Shown here: positions 12,480-22,199 of the stretch, in pieces
Layout of the letters: the number at the start of each line of letters is the position of its first letter
How positions within the stretch are numbered: position 1 is the stretch's first letter
Origin: Rana temporaria
Taxonomy: Eukaryota > Chordata > Amphibia > Anura > Ranidae
Direction: 5' to 3'
DNA length: 64,000 nucleotides
Assembly: GCF_905171775.1 (NCBI RefSeq)
Contig: NC_053490.1
Span: 456,584,562-456,648,561 of the forward strand
Translations under genes and position numbers: made by a program
The notes under the pieces: model-generated
Database searches by the model: none
What the model was told of the DNA's origin: nothing
The model's input: only the letters and a program-made list of their open reading frames with translations

Positions 12480-13050
12480 ACCAGATTGAATGTAGAACGT
12501 ATTTTCATGCTACTTAAAGCTAAAACTCAAACCTGGGCTCGCTTACCCCTCAGGGTAATGGGCCGCATAAATTTGGTAAAGATGATTCTGCTACCTAAAC
12601 TTCTGTATATTTTCTGGCTTTCCCCAACCTATTTACCACTGCAAATATTTAAAACGATGGACTCTGTCCTCAATTCATTTGTTTGGGGTAACTCACCACA
12701 AGCTATCATGGCGTGCCCTGAAGAATCCCACAGACCTGGGTGGTACTGCCCTCCCCGATCTTAACGTCTTCTACCTAGCCACTCAGTTGTGCCACTTTTT
12801 TTTATTTTGATAAGGAGGATAAACTCTGGTATCTTACTCTGGCATGCTCATGATCCCCTGCTCGAACTTCACACCCTTTTCAGATCCTATTTGGCGACAG
12901 ACGGAATCTAAACAAAATGGATGGACGCAAGGGTATGGTTTACCACCACTGCAAGATCTGGGAATTGGCAAATGCGTAGGCGGAGAGCCCCCCCCCCCCA
13001 TTCATACCTACACGCCGTTATGGGGGAATTCAAACTTCCCAGAATTGCTT
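12480..13050 (+). pseudogene. L1-type ORF2 fragment
   Basis: A frame-shifted stretch encodes the part after the RT palm of L1-type ORF2: KAKTQTWARLPLRVMGRINLVKM and LPKLLYIFWLSPTYLPL, then FVWG. This compares with LTTWTKGLHSWFGRCSILKM and LPKFLYLLQALPI in the full-length element at 33040. It is a different, older family. Flanking repeat (12228-12470) resembles a dispersed anuran element. Confidence 0.7.
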
Positions 13051-13330
13051 TTAGAAGTTGGGGTTCGATCCAAGGAGACAGGATTTTCTCAAATTTATGG
13101 GCTTTATTGTGAAGTGTAGCAGCAAGTTTTTCATTGGACATTTTATTTTTGACTTTGGTAGAAGTTGATATAGAGGACCACCAAGCCTTCGCCAGAGTCT
13201 GTTTGGCTGCAGTGCATAGGAACCATTTTTTATTTTTTTCCCTAAAGGTACACCAACTTCAGCATGCAACATTTTAAATCTATACCATTTTGCATGAATA
13301 CATTTCAGATCATACAATGCTATTCTATGT
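13051..13330 (-). pseudogene. Probable L1-type ORF2 C-terminal fragment, opposite strand
   Basis: The minus strand reads AAKQTL..AWW...KMSNEKLAATLHNKAHKFEKILSPWI with frame breaks, like the C-terminal region of L1-type ORF2 proteins. It meets the plus-strand fragment tail to tail near 13050, which simple 5' inversion does not produce, so these may be two insertions or a rearranged one. Confidence 0.45.
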
Positions 13331-13521
13331 GCCTGAATCCAATTTTATAGGTATCTATTCCGGGATAGCTATAGAAAAAATCCACAAGGGGAAAGGAATG
13401 GGGGTGATTTTTTTTATATATTTCAGATAATAGTTTTTTTCGCTTATAATAATCTTTGTCATTGAGAATGTCCCTTTTAGTACTTCAATACAAATCTGTG
13501 TACACTTTCTTTTTTTTAAAG

Positions 13522-13603
13522 GTCTGACTACTTCAGAAACTTTATTGACTCTTGTCTCCAGAAAATCCCTCAAGACAGGCCAACATCAGATGAGCTGCTT
13601 AAG
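13522..13603 (+). CDS. TAOK1: TAOK1 exon: end of kinase domain (27 codons)
   Basis: This exon encodes the C-lobe of the kinase domain, from SDYFRN to DELLK. It contains the PQDRPT motif whose Arg is the invariant kinase subdomain XI residue that bonds to the Glu of the APE motif. The acceptor AG is at 13520-13521 after a T-rich tract, and the donor is GTCAGT at 13604. The first base, G, completes a split Trp codon (TG|G) from the previous exon, which is not in the window. It lies 13.5 kb from the left edge, so the preceding intron is at least that long. Confidence 0.95.
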
Positions 13604-13972
13604 GTCAGTGACGTGTGGTATGTTTATGAGAAGGGTGAATCGTCCCCAATTATAGTTGTTGATCTATAGCTTAAGCTCATAACGGTTTATTCTGAATTAC
13701 GTGTGTACTTTACTCACTGACCAATCATTGACCATTGCAGGCACATATACAGGAGCTTGTAATGATGCATCCAGAGCTACGCAATGTCATTGTCCATATA
13801 CAGTATGATGATATATTTGGTAAACCTTTTCACATATTAGTCTTGTTTCCTATAGTACACTCATTAATTGTTTTCTGAAGCAGATTAAGCCATTGCTTGT
13901 CTTTGGTTTTCTTCTTAAGTTACGGTGTGTTAAGAGTCAAGCTTTCTTATCTTTTATAACGTTCTATTACAG
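13604..13972 (+). other. TAOK1 intron, 369 bp
   Basis: This is the shortest intron of the gene in the window, GTCAGT...ACAG. I see no repeat or open frame worth naming. Confidence 0.85.
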
Positions 13973-14140
13973 CACATGTTTGCCTTGCGTGAGCGACCAG
14001 AAACAGTGTTAATTGACCTGATCCAAAGGACAAAGGATGCAGTCAGAGAGTTGGATAACCTACAGTACCGTAAAATGAAGAAGCTGCTTTTCCAGGAGGC
14101 CCACAATGGACCTGCTGTGGAAACTCAAGAGGAGGAAGAG
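13973..14140 (+). CDS. TAOK1: TAOK1 exon: kinase end and linker (56 codons)
   Basis: The exon begins with the His that ends the kinase fold and continues through the RERPETVLIDLIQRTKDAVREL segment, which packs on the kinase C-lobe. It then covers the basic YRKMKKLLF stretch and ends in an acidic run (TQEEEE). Acceptor AG is at 13971-13972; donor GTATGA starts at 14141. The frame is open and in phase with both neighbours. Met and Ala in the HMFALRE start are conservative variants of a position that is Ile/Val in mammals, as far as I recall. Confidence 0.96.
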
Positions 14141-14339
14141 GTATGAGACCCACCCTTGATGCTCTGTCGTATACAAATGCAAACTCATACTAATTGTCGT
14201 TTTACAGGGAGTTCAACTTTGATCATGCAAATAAGAAATTCCTATCTCAGAACCCCTTTGTATTGGTGTGTGAAATGACAATGTGATCAAATATAACCAA
14301 AAAAGAAAAGGGAAAATTTATGTAACAAGTTTACTGACT

Positions 14340-14352
14340 AACCAAAAATACT
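14340..14352. repeat. Target-site duplication, left copy
   Basis: aaccaaaaatact, repeated exactly at 15936-15948. Confidence 0.85.
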
Positions 14353-14353
14353 T

Positions 14354-15087
14354 AAAAGCAATGTGTCTCTGAATAGAAGCACTAACAGCGCTAAGGTGAC
14401 TAATTAAATCTGTAATTAACCTTCTGCTAAATTAGTCTCACTGAGTGAGGATGAATGCAATGTGTATGACCACAAAATGAAATAGGTTTAAAATATAAAA
14501 TCATGTAAACCAAAAGGAATAAAATGCATAAAGTCCATTCACAGAAAAAACTGTAAAAAGTCTCTTAAACCGATGTATTTCATAAAATCCTTGAAACTTC
14601 CAATTGTAAAATAATCTTCATACCGGGTCTCCCTTAGGAGTTCTACTCACCAGATGCCTATGGTGTGTTCAGCATTAAGAACTCCTTGCTCATACTGGGA
14701 TTCCTTTCAATGGATTGCCTTAAAAGTCTCCCCAATCTTCCAAAAATATCTCTTTCCTCCTGTTGTCACCGTATCTCAGTAGGTTTGGTATAGGTCATAA
14801 ATGAGGGAGTGTTTCATGTAAGGCAAGTGAAAAGACATATAGTGTAATACTGTTTTTTATTGAGAACCATGCCCCATAAAAATATATATATGCTTACAAA
14901 TGTTGAAGATAAAATACAGCACATCAAACGTAGTGAACTGCAGCTCTCGACCGCTCTAGGTGCACAATCAGCTCAGCTCCAGCTGACAGGCTCCCAGTTC
15001 AGTGTGAACGCTGTGTGTAGTGGAAGAAGCACGTCGTGTAGCCACGCCCTGACGCATTTCGTGATTGGCTCACGTCTTCAGAGGGCG
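14354..15087. repeat. 734-bp palindrome arm, left
   Basis: Pairs with 15094-15827 (coordinate sum 30181) around the spacer ccctca at 15088-15093. I saw only a handful of single-base differences, for example gcatttcg against the partner of cgaaacgc and one G/A near 14498, so identity is roughly 99%. Confidence 0.95.
15044..15087 (-). ncRNA. Hammerhead ribozyme motif, mirror copy in left arm
   Basis: Reverse complement of the motif at 15094-15137, with stem III changed to ATGCGT-type sequence by one substitution at the site reading gacgcatttcg. It would pair with the sense copy in a transcript spanning both arms. Confidence 0.65.
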
Positions 15088-15092
15088 CCCTC

Positions 15093-15137
15093 ACGCCCTC
15101 TGAAGACGTGAGCCAATCACGAAACGCGTCAGGGCGT
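15093..15137 (+). ncRNA. Hammerhead ribozyme motif, sense to TAOK1
   Basis: Stem I ACGCCCT / AGGGCGT (7 perfect pairs). Box I CTGAAGA fits consensus CUGANGA exactly. One spacer C follows, then stem II GTGA/TCAC with loop gccaa, GAA, stem III ACGCGT (self-complementary) and C at the cleavage site before AGGGCGT. It is the best core match in the window. A mutated mirror copy (GCATTTCG instead of GCGTTTCG) lies at 15044-15087 on the minus strand. Confidence 0.75.
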
Positions 15138-15827
15138 GGCTACACGACGTGCTTCTTCCACTACACACAGCGTTCACACTGAACTGGGAGCCTGTCAGCT
15201 GGAGCTGAGCTGATTGTGCACCTAGAGCGGTCGAGAGCTGCAGTTCACTACGTTTGATGTGCTGTATTTTATCTTCAACATTTGTAAGCATATATATATT
15301 TTTATGGGGCATGGTTCTCAATAAAAAACAGTATTACACTATATGTCTTTTCACTTGCCTTACATGAAACACTCCCTCATTTATGACCTATACCAAACCT
15401 ACTGAGATACGGTGACAACAGGAGGAAAGAGATATTTTTGGAAGATTGAGGAGACTTTTAAGGCAATCCATTGAAAGGAATCCCAGTATGAGCAAGGAGT
15501 TCTTAATGCTGAACACACCATAGGCATCTGGTGAGTAGAACTCCTAAGGGAGACCCGGTATGAAGATTATTTTACAATTGGAAGTTTCAAGGATTTTATG
15601 AAATACATCGGTTTAAGAGACTTTTTACAGTTTTTTCTGTGAATGGACTTTATGCATTTTATTCCTTTTGGTTTACATGATTTTACATTTTAAACCTATT
15701 TCATTTTGTGGTCATACACATTGCATTCATCCTCACTCAGTGAGACTAATTTAGCAGAAGGTTAATTACAGATTTAATTAGTCACCTTAGCGCTGTTGGT
15801 GCTTCTATTCAGAGACACATTGCTTTT
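15094..15827. repeat. 734-bp palindrome arm, right
   Basis: Reverse complement of 14354-15087. Its inner end cgccctctgaag is the 5' edge of the hammerhead motif, so the palindrome axis lies almost exactly at ribozyme stem I. Confidence 0.95.
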
Positions 15828-16189
15828 CATTTCTTACCCTATTATAACAGCTGCTTGTCTGCAAAACTATTGATTATTACACATATTCCACCACGTCCAT
15901 AGAGCGCTTGGATACCTTCTGATATTTTTTTACAGAACCAAAAATACTGGTGTGGATCTTGTAACCAAATGCGCTACCTCAAAGAACCTTTCAGAGGTGA
16001 ACAGAAATCTCTTAAAAATAGTAGGTTACTATTAAAAAAGAAGAAAAGGAATTATTTTTGTTGCAGGTTTATACTTGCCTAGTTGGATGCAGCATGGGTA
16101 TGATGCTGCATCTATCACCCGGCGCCTCTACGCTGAGAACCAAGCGATCAAACCCCGCTGATCACTCTGTTTTCACAGCTCCGTGAGCA

Positions 16190-16452
16190 GAGAGCTGTAG
16201 ACTGTCAGGCAGAGACTTTCAGAGCTTTTCTGTGAGTAGTTTAGCTTTGTGCTAATCTTTTTTTTTTAGCAAACTCACCGACACAATTCAGGCTGCTTTC
16301 ATCTCCTGAGGAGAACTTGTCAGACATTATTATGCTTATAACAGAAGAAAAGAGCAGGAGAAAGCTACATGACTTGCTTTGAAGAGAGATAAGAAAACAC
16401 TGCAGATATGTGCTTAGCTCAAATTTCATGAATCGGGTTTACATCCACTTTA
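16190..16452. repeat. Partial MITE of the 2531-4329 family
   Basis: The stretch from gtgctaatc to cgggtttacatccactttaa matches the right half of the MITE at 4140-4329. The left end is missing. Confidence 0.55.
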
Positions 16453-16798
16453 AGACCCCTTTCACACTGATGAGTTTTTCAGGCAGTACAGCGCTAAAAA
16501 TAGCGCTGCTATACCGCCTTAGAAACTCTTGTGAACTTGGGAAAGAAGGAGAGAAAAAAATCTCCTGCAAGCAGCATCTTTGGAGCGGTATGTATGGGAA
16601 ACCGCGGTAATACCGCCCGCAATGCGCCTCTGCAGAGGCGCATTGCGGGCGGTATTAACCCATTTATCGGCCGCTAGCGGGGGTTAATACCGCACCGCTA
16701 GCGGCTGAATCCCGCAGCAATTAAAACGTATAGCGCCGCTATTTTTAGCAGCGCTATACCGCCACCGCGGCTCCCGCCCCAGTGTGAAAGGGGCCTTA
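16451..16798. mobile_element. MITE with TAAGRCCCCTTTCACACTG ends
   Basis: Left end taagacccctttcacactg and right end cagtgtgaaaggggcctta are inverted repeats. It is GC-rich inside with repeated TATACCGCC/GCGCTATA motifs and a perfect palindrome at its centre. It abuts the MITE fragment ending at 16452. Confidence 0.8.
16609..16656. repeat. Perfect 48-bp palindrome
   Basis: aataccgcccgcaatgcgcc with its exact complement around a central CTGCAG and no loop. It could extrude as a GC-rich cruciform. Confidence 0.95.
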
Positions 16799-17471
16799 GG
16801 CACAAATTCCATTGATCCGCAGTACTTTACCTTGTCCCCCATGTTTGGCCGCAAAATGTTGTGCAAGCGTGCTATCGTCTTCATTTATACCCCTTAAGTT
16901 TTCACCAATGCGGGTTCTCAACTGTCTTAGTTTTGTTCACATAAAATGTATTTCATGGCCATTTCAGCATGTATATCAAGTGAGTAGTATAGCAGCTGAT
17001 GAAAACTGATGATTTCACAATTCTGTATTATCTGACAAAGGGTAATAAACATTTTCTATAAAATATTTTATACTTTTTTTTTTTTTTTTTTTTTTTTTTA
17101 GGTTTCGGTCAACCTCAAAAATGTTCTTTGAGGTGTCTGAAATTAAATGGGTTTTGTGGGCTCATAGCAGCCAGTCATTTATACTTTGATTCTGCTTGGT
17201 AGTTTCTACTACAGTTGATATGAAGCAACATTGTGTGTTTCATGTCTAATACATGTACACAATGCCTATTATTTGGTTAGAAAGCTAAATATGTATTTGT
17301 TAGTCTATTGCGCCTAGTTTGACAAATCAAAGAAACCCTTAATCTTTAATGCCTCATGCACACTTCAGCTCAAATAGGTGTGTGTTCGTTCTTTTTTTTG
17401 TTTTTTTTCTCTCCTCTGCCTCTTAATGTTCATTCATGTTAGCCTATGTGTGCATGCATACTATTGGCATT

Positions 17472-18100
17472 GGTAAAGGTAAAATATAGGTATTACATAG
17501 TGAGAATAGAAATAAAAATCATAGGACTGCACTCCTACAGTCCACTAGTCCTTACAAAATAAACAAATGTGCACAATTCATTATCAAACAACATATGATT
17601 GAAAAATATTGTGAAAAACAATTTGTGCTTATATTTAGTCCCAATCTTCAACACACTGGATGCTTACCAGAGCACATTGATTTCTTTAACCAAACCGAGA
17701 GTCAATGAGAGCTTGTGCAGGATAGTGCCTGCTCACATAGGCTGAAATGGAGATATTAAGCAACTTCCGTATATCACAGCTAGCATGGAATGGACGTTTG
17801 GTGTTTTATGGACTTTGATTCATTTTTTTGTGTTCTAGATTGGGACTGAATATCATTCGCACAAATTGTTTTTCACATTTTTTTCAATCATATGTTTGAT
17901 AATGAATTGTGCACATTTGTTTATTTGGTAAGGACTAGTGACTTTAGGAGTGCAGTCCTATAATTTTTATTGCTATTCTCACTATGTACTAGCACCCCCT
18001 ATATTTTACCCATACAACCAGAAGCATTCACTCTTTGAGGGGAGCAGCTTATTTTATTTATTATTATATATTTATTCACTTGGCACAGAGTTTTCACCTT
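17472..18100 (+). mobile_element. Short fold-back insertion of PLE type
   Basis: A 629-bp insertion bounded by atactattggcatt at 17458-17471 and 18101-18114. Arms at about 17472-17640 and 17845-18013 are inverted copies with small indels. A ~200-base loop separates them and a ~87-base AT-rich tail follows. The layout is that of 14353-15935 on a smaller scale; no ribozyme is retained. Assignment to PLEs is by structure only. Confidence 0.6.
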
Positions 18101-18220
18101 ATACTATTGGCATTACCAGGAGTTTAGAGGCAGAAACAAGTCTTGTTCAGGAGAGAATATATGATGGTGTATGAGTGGTGGAAGGTTTTTTTCACAGTGG
18201 TGGTTTGATTTCCTTCTTAG

Positions 18221-18424
18221 GAGCAAGAGCATGGAGTTGGCAGAACAGGAACCGTGAACAGCATCGGCAGTAACCAGTCTATTCCAAGCATGTCCATTAG
18301 TGCCAGTAGCCAAAGCAGTAGTGTGAATAGTCTTCCGGATGCCTCAGATGACAAGAGTGAATTGGAAATGATGGAAGGAGATCATACCGTGATGTCCAAC
18401 AGCTCGGTCATCCATTTAAAACCT
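18221..18424 (+). CDS. TAOK1: TAOK1 exon: serine-rich linker (68 codons)
   Basis: The exon encodes an acidic start (EQEHG), then a serine-rich stretch around SIPSMSISASSQSSSVNS, then the acidic DDKSELEMMEGDH block and SVIHLKP. This is the flexible, phosphorylatable linker between kinase and coiled coils. Acceptor AG is at 18219-18220; donor GTGAGT starts at 18425. Confidence 0.96.
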
Positions 18425-19111
18425 GTGAGTGTTTGTTGATTGAATAAATCATTCTATGGCTTTTTTTATACAGCGTGTGTACATACAGTAAGTATCTGTT
18501 CCGAATGTTTAAATATTACAGAAAAACAATGATTTTCAGAATTGACAATATTAAATGTACCAGTAATATATAATGTTTCAGGTTCTTAAACTGTAACCTG
18601 AACTTTATCACCGCTGCCCCGATAATGTCAGGTGATATTCGCCTAGCAGTAGCTACTGGCTCACTCCTGTCCCAACACAGATGCATCGTAATGGTGGGAA
18701 CTGTCTAGCGGAAGATATGCTTATTGCCTTTTGTATCGCCACTACAGTTCTTTTTATGACTGGTTATATTTTAAGATGCTTAGGTTTTAGGACAGTAGGT
18801 GAGTGAGAAGGGGGGGGTGGGGTTATCTTTGCTTTAACACATTGAAACAATGTTGGGACAAATTTTCTATACATGACAAGTATTCCTTTTCCATGAACTA
18901 TAGCAGGGCTCAAAATTATAAGCCCTGAACTTCTAGCCAGGCCTCAAGTGTTACTCGCCACCTGTTGCCTCACCTAACCCATACACTGCCCTGCCCCTAA
19001 TTCTGCCCCTAAACATGCCCTTGTAGATTATCTCTTGGAATGATACTGTTAATGTTTTATGCCAAATCAAGTTACACAATTAAACATTACCAACAACAAC
19101 TTTAACAAAAT

Positions 19112-19626
19112 GGGACAGGGCACTGGGGCAGACCAGAGGGACAGGGCACTGGGGCAGACCAGAGGGACAGGGCACTGGGGCAGACCAGAGGGACAGGGCA
19201 CTGGGGCAGACCAGAGGGACAGGGCACTGGGGCAGACCAGAGGGACAGGGCACTGGGGGCAGACCAGAGGGACAGGGCACTGGGGGCAGACCAGAGGGAC
19301 AGGGCACTGGGGGCAGACCAGAGGGACAGGGCACTGGGGGCAGACCAGAGGGACAGGGCACTGGGGGCAGACCAGAGGGACAGGGCACTGGGGGCAGACC
19401 AGAGGGACAGGGCACTGGGGGCAGACCAGAGGGACAGGGCACTGGGGGCAGACCAGAGGGACAGGGCACTGGGGGCAGACCAGAGGGACAGGGCACATGG
19501 CACTGGGGCAAACCAGAGAGACATGGCACTGGGGCAAACCAGAGGGACATGGCACTGGGGCAAACCAGAGGGACATGGCACTGGGGCAAACCAGAGGGAC
19601 ATGGCACTGGGGCAAACCAGAGGGAT
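19112..19626. repeat. GC-rich 26/27-bp minisatellite (~19 units)
   Basis: The unit is gggacagggcactggggcag plus accaga. The first units are 26 bp (GGGG). A middle block of about ten units is 27 bp (GGGGG). A final block reads acatggcactggggcaaacc. Because 27 is divisible by three, the middle block stays open in all frames on both strands, which explains several long artefact ORFs. Confidence 0.95.
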
Positions 19627-19757
19627 ATGGACTTTTTTTACTTCTGCAAATATTGCTCTCCCTCTTGTGTACAAGACTCCCTCCTCATCCTCTGCCTTCT
19701 CTCTCTAGAACCAGGTCTTTTCCTCCATTCTCTTGCTGTCTCCTCTGCAACCCCCAT

Positions 19758-19758
19758 C

Positions 19759-19796
<38 letters not shown>
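19758..19796. repeat. (CT)n microsatellite
   Basis: About 19 uninterrupted CT dinucleotides downstream of the minisatellite. Confidence 0.9.
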
Positions 19797-19798
<2 letters not shown>

Positions 19799-20420
19799 CA
19801 GGAGCCCCTGTTCCCCCTTTCATTCAGTCGGGCAGTGAGGAGAGGAGCTGCAGCACAGTGGGAGGGAGTACAATCCAGCACCAAGATTCACACACCTGCA
19901 TAGCCAATGACACCACAACACAGCGCACACTGACACCGCACAGCATACTGCCGCTCCCTTGTCAGGGCAACCCTTGGTGAGCGCTGTGCTGCACTGCCTA
20001 CCTGGGACACCCAGAGTGGTAATAATCGCAGTCCTCCAGCTCACTTGTTCCTTCCTGCTCTCCAGCTACATTGGTCGGGTTGGGAAGCCAGGCTCAGAGA
20101 GGTCATACTATCAGGTCCCATGGCTTAACGAGAATTGTAAGGAGAGCACCTGTGTACTGCTCTGCATGTGTGCGGCTCACCCGACTACTTTTCCTGGGCA
20201 CGCACCTTTCCTCTTTGGCCGCCAATCGCACCGTGGCTCTAAGTGTAGGCACAGATTGGACTGTTGGTCATGCAGAACTGTAGGTTATATCCCCAGTCAT
20301 TGTTTTATATTCTTCCTTTTTGATCCATTTTGTATTCTTCAGCCATTCGCTTGTCTTTTTTTCCATCGAAAAGATGTGAAATGGACAAGTGTGAAAAGCC
20401 TCAGGGAAACTTGTCAGAAG

Positions 20421-21407
20421 TACCGTATTTAACGGCGTTTAACGTGCACTTTTTTCCCCCCTGAAAATCACAGGGAAATCGTGTGTGCCTGTTATACGCT
20501 GATTCTTGCTGTTTTCTGAGAGAAGAGGAGTGCTGAGTGCCGCCGGATTATACACGGCCACGATCTCCAGTGCACCCAGTGCTCAGTCACACACAGCAAA
20601 TGGACAGAGACTGTGTGTGACTGATTGCCGGCTACACAGGTGATTTTGGCGCTGTGGAAACCAGGCACTGTGCAGGCTGCATTAATTTGCATTTGTGAGG
20701 CTGCATTAATGGCCAATAGAGAGGCTGCAGATGGGCACTGTGCAGGCTGCATTAATTGGCAATGGTGAGGCTGCAGATGGGCACTAAGCAGACTGCGTGG
20801 ATGGGCACTGGTGAGGCTGAAGATGGGCACCGATCAGGCTGCATTGATGGACTGTGACCCTTTATTTTGCTTTAAACTTCTTTAATTTAAATGTTGTTTT
20901 ATTTTTCCTTAAAGCAGAGTTCCACCCAAAAATGGAACTTCCGCTTTTCGGAACCCTTCCCCCTCCGGTGTCACATTTGGCATCTTTCAGAGGGGAGGGG
21001 GAGCAGATACCTGTGTTATAAAGGTATTTTGCTCCCACTTCTGGTAATAGATACTGTAGTCACCCATGGGTATCTATGCCACTTCTGGCGCCTTCTCCAT
21101 CCCCCCGCTGTCTTCTGAGAGACACGCAGGGACCAGTGGGATCACGCAGCGCAAGTTGCACATGCGCAGTAGGTAACCAGGAAGTGAACCTGCAAAGCAT
21201 CACTTCCTGATTCACTTACTGAATATGGCAGGAGCCGAGCAATAGATTGGCTTCGGGTGCCAACATCGCAGGCTCCCAGGACAGGCAAGTGTCCTTATTT
21301 TAAAAGTCAGCTGCTGCAGTAAAACAAAATTGGCGGAGCTCCGCTTTAAACTTCCCTCTTAAAATGTGTTCTACGCCTGTGCGTGTTGTAAGCCGATAAC
21401 TACGGTA
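20421..21407. mobile_element. MITE with TACCGTATTTAACGGC ends, containing a second MITE
   Basis: It starts taccgtatttaacggcg and ends gccgataactacggta. It includes degenerate ~35-bp tandem units (ggctgcattaat..gcagatgggcactg) at about 20660-20850 and is interrupted by the MITE at 20909-21349. Confidence 0.65.
20909..21349. mobile_element. MITE with TTAAAGCRGAGYTCC ends
   Basis: Left end ttaaagcagagttcc and right end ggagctccgctttaa are inverted repeats. Single related ends occur near 25990 and 41742. Confidence 0.75.
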
Positions 21408-22199
21408 TTTTTGTAACTGCCATTCCCCGCAAGTAGTTTTTAAGAATAACATTTAGATGAGCATGCTTTTAAAAAAAAATTGGACTTTACATATAGATTA
21501 ATCCAGTCCACACTGGAAGGTTACGCATTTCTAGAGGTTTTTATATTTATTACACCTCTCTCTTCAATGGTGTTGGGTGGGTAGCTTGAGCACTGCACAT
21601 CAGAGATGCATTTTATACCCAGACCAGCTTGCTTCCAGTGCACATAAAGAAATGCTGTGGTTGTCTGCAACCAGCATCTGGTTCTTGGGTTCTGCAGTTT
21701 GTTCCTTTTTGTTACATGTTACACCCATATTCAGGGTGTTGCATATTACAAATTCACCAGACCCCCCCCACCCCACTGAGTCCCCATTCTGACTGCTAGC
21801 CGGGAAACTGCTTTTGGCTTGCAGTTCTCAAAGAACTATCAGAGTGATTGTTAATCGCTCTAGTAGTTCACTGAGATTTTTGTCAGTGTAACTGCCTGCC
21901 TATATCGGGGGTACGGGCAGACAGATGCACACAGTCTGTCTGCAGAACTGTGGCATTACACCCATGCTCTTACTGATCATGGGTGCAATGCTTTACAGTT
22001 CCTTAGCAAAAAACATAAAAAAAACATGTTTTTTCACCTGCATAAAAATATGCATTTTTTATTAATTTTTTTTAATTGTAAAAATTATCTTCCCCATTAA
22101 TGTGTTTGACAGTATGGTAGTTTTTGTTCTGAAGTTAACATTGTAGACAGTGAATTTCCTTTTGAGCTTTGTTACTAATGTTTCCTGTTTAATATTAAG

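Larger units (their letters stand above)
1..13521 (+). other. TAOK1 upstream intron (partial), repeat-rich
   Basis: I found no TAOK1 exon here. It holds the elements listed separately: a SINE (1394-1665), nested MITE and TTAA element (2531-4329), a MITE (4390-4728), a transposon-derived repeat (5158-6369), retroelement relics (6825-10100) with a PLE fold-back, and L1 fragments (12480-13330). Stretches 1-1393, 1666-2530, 4729-5157, 6370-6824, 10101-12479 and 13331-13521 show nothing I can identify beyond homopolymers, short repeat scraps and a 22-base C run at 763-784. Confidence 0.75.
14353..15935 (+). mobile_element. PLE-type fold-back insertion with ribozyme
   Basis: This 1583-bp insertion is bounded by a perfect 13-bp duplication. 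It consists of a 734-bp arm, a 6-base spacer, the inverted second arm, and a 108-base unpaired 3' tail. No coding frame is convincing. The hammerhead motif and tail position give the plus orientation. The layout parallels 8009-9841, which carries PLE coding sequence; that is my basis for calling it PLE-derived. It sits in the intron between the TAOK1 exons ending 14140 and starting 18221. Confidence 0.75.
14141..18220 (+). other. TAOK1 intron, 4.1 kb, mostly mobile DNA
   Basis: It holds two fold-back elements, a MITE with a palindrome and a MITE fragment, all listed. Bases 15949-16189 and 16799-17457 contain nothing identifiable apart from a poly-T tract at about 17073-17099. Confidence 0.8.
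18425..22199 (+). other. TAOK1 intron, 3.8 kb
   Basis: It contains the minisatellite, the (CT)n tract and nested MITEs listed separately. Bases 18425-19110, 19800-20420 and 21408-22199 show no gene; open frames in 19820-20432 have no recognisable domain. Confidence 0.8.

Noticed and set aside
13731..13800. Possible extra TAOK1 micro-exon after tgcag at about 13740
   Set aside because: The translation does not match TAOK1 and the flanking exons already join in phase without it.
14860..15321. Two near-identical frames on opposite strands
   Set aside because: They are the two arms of the palindromic insertion read from each side; non-coding 3' region of a mobile element.
17472..18100. Hammerhead motif in the third fold-back
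   Set aside because: I found no GAA-ACGCGT/ACATGT-C block with a matching stem II; the copy appears truncated before it.
19059..19838. Long open frames (up to 259 codons) on both strands around 19.1-19.8 kb
   Set aside because: They run through the 26/27-bp minisatellite and are open only because 27 is a multiple of three and the unit has no stop; no start context or homology.
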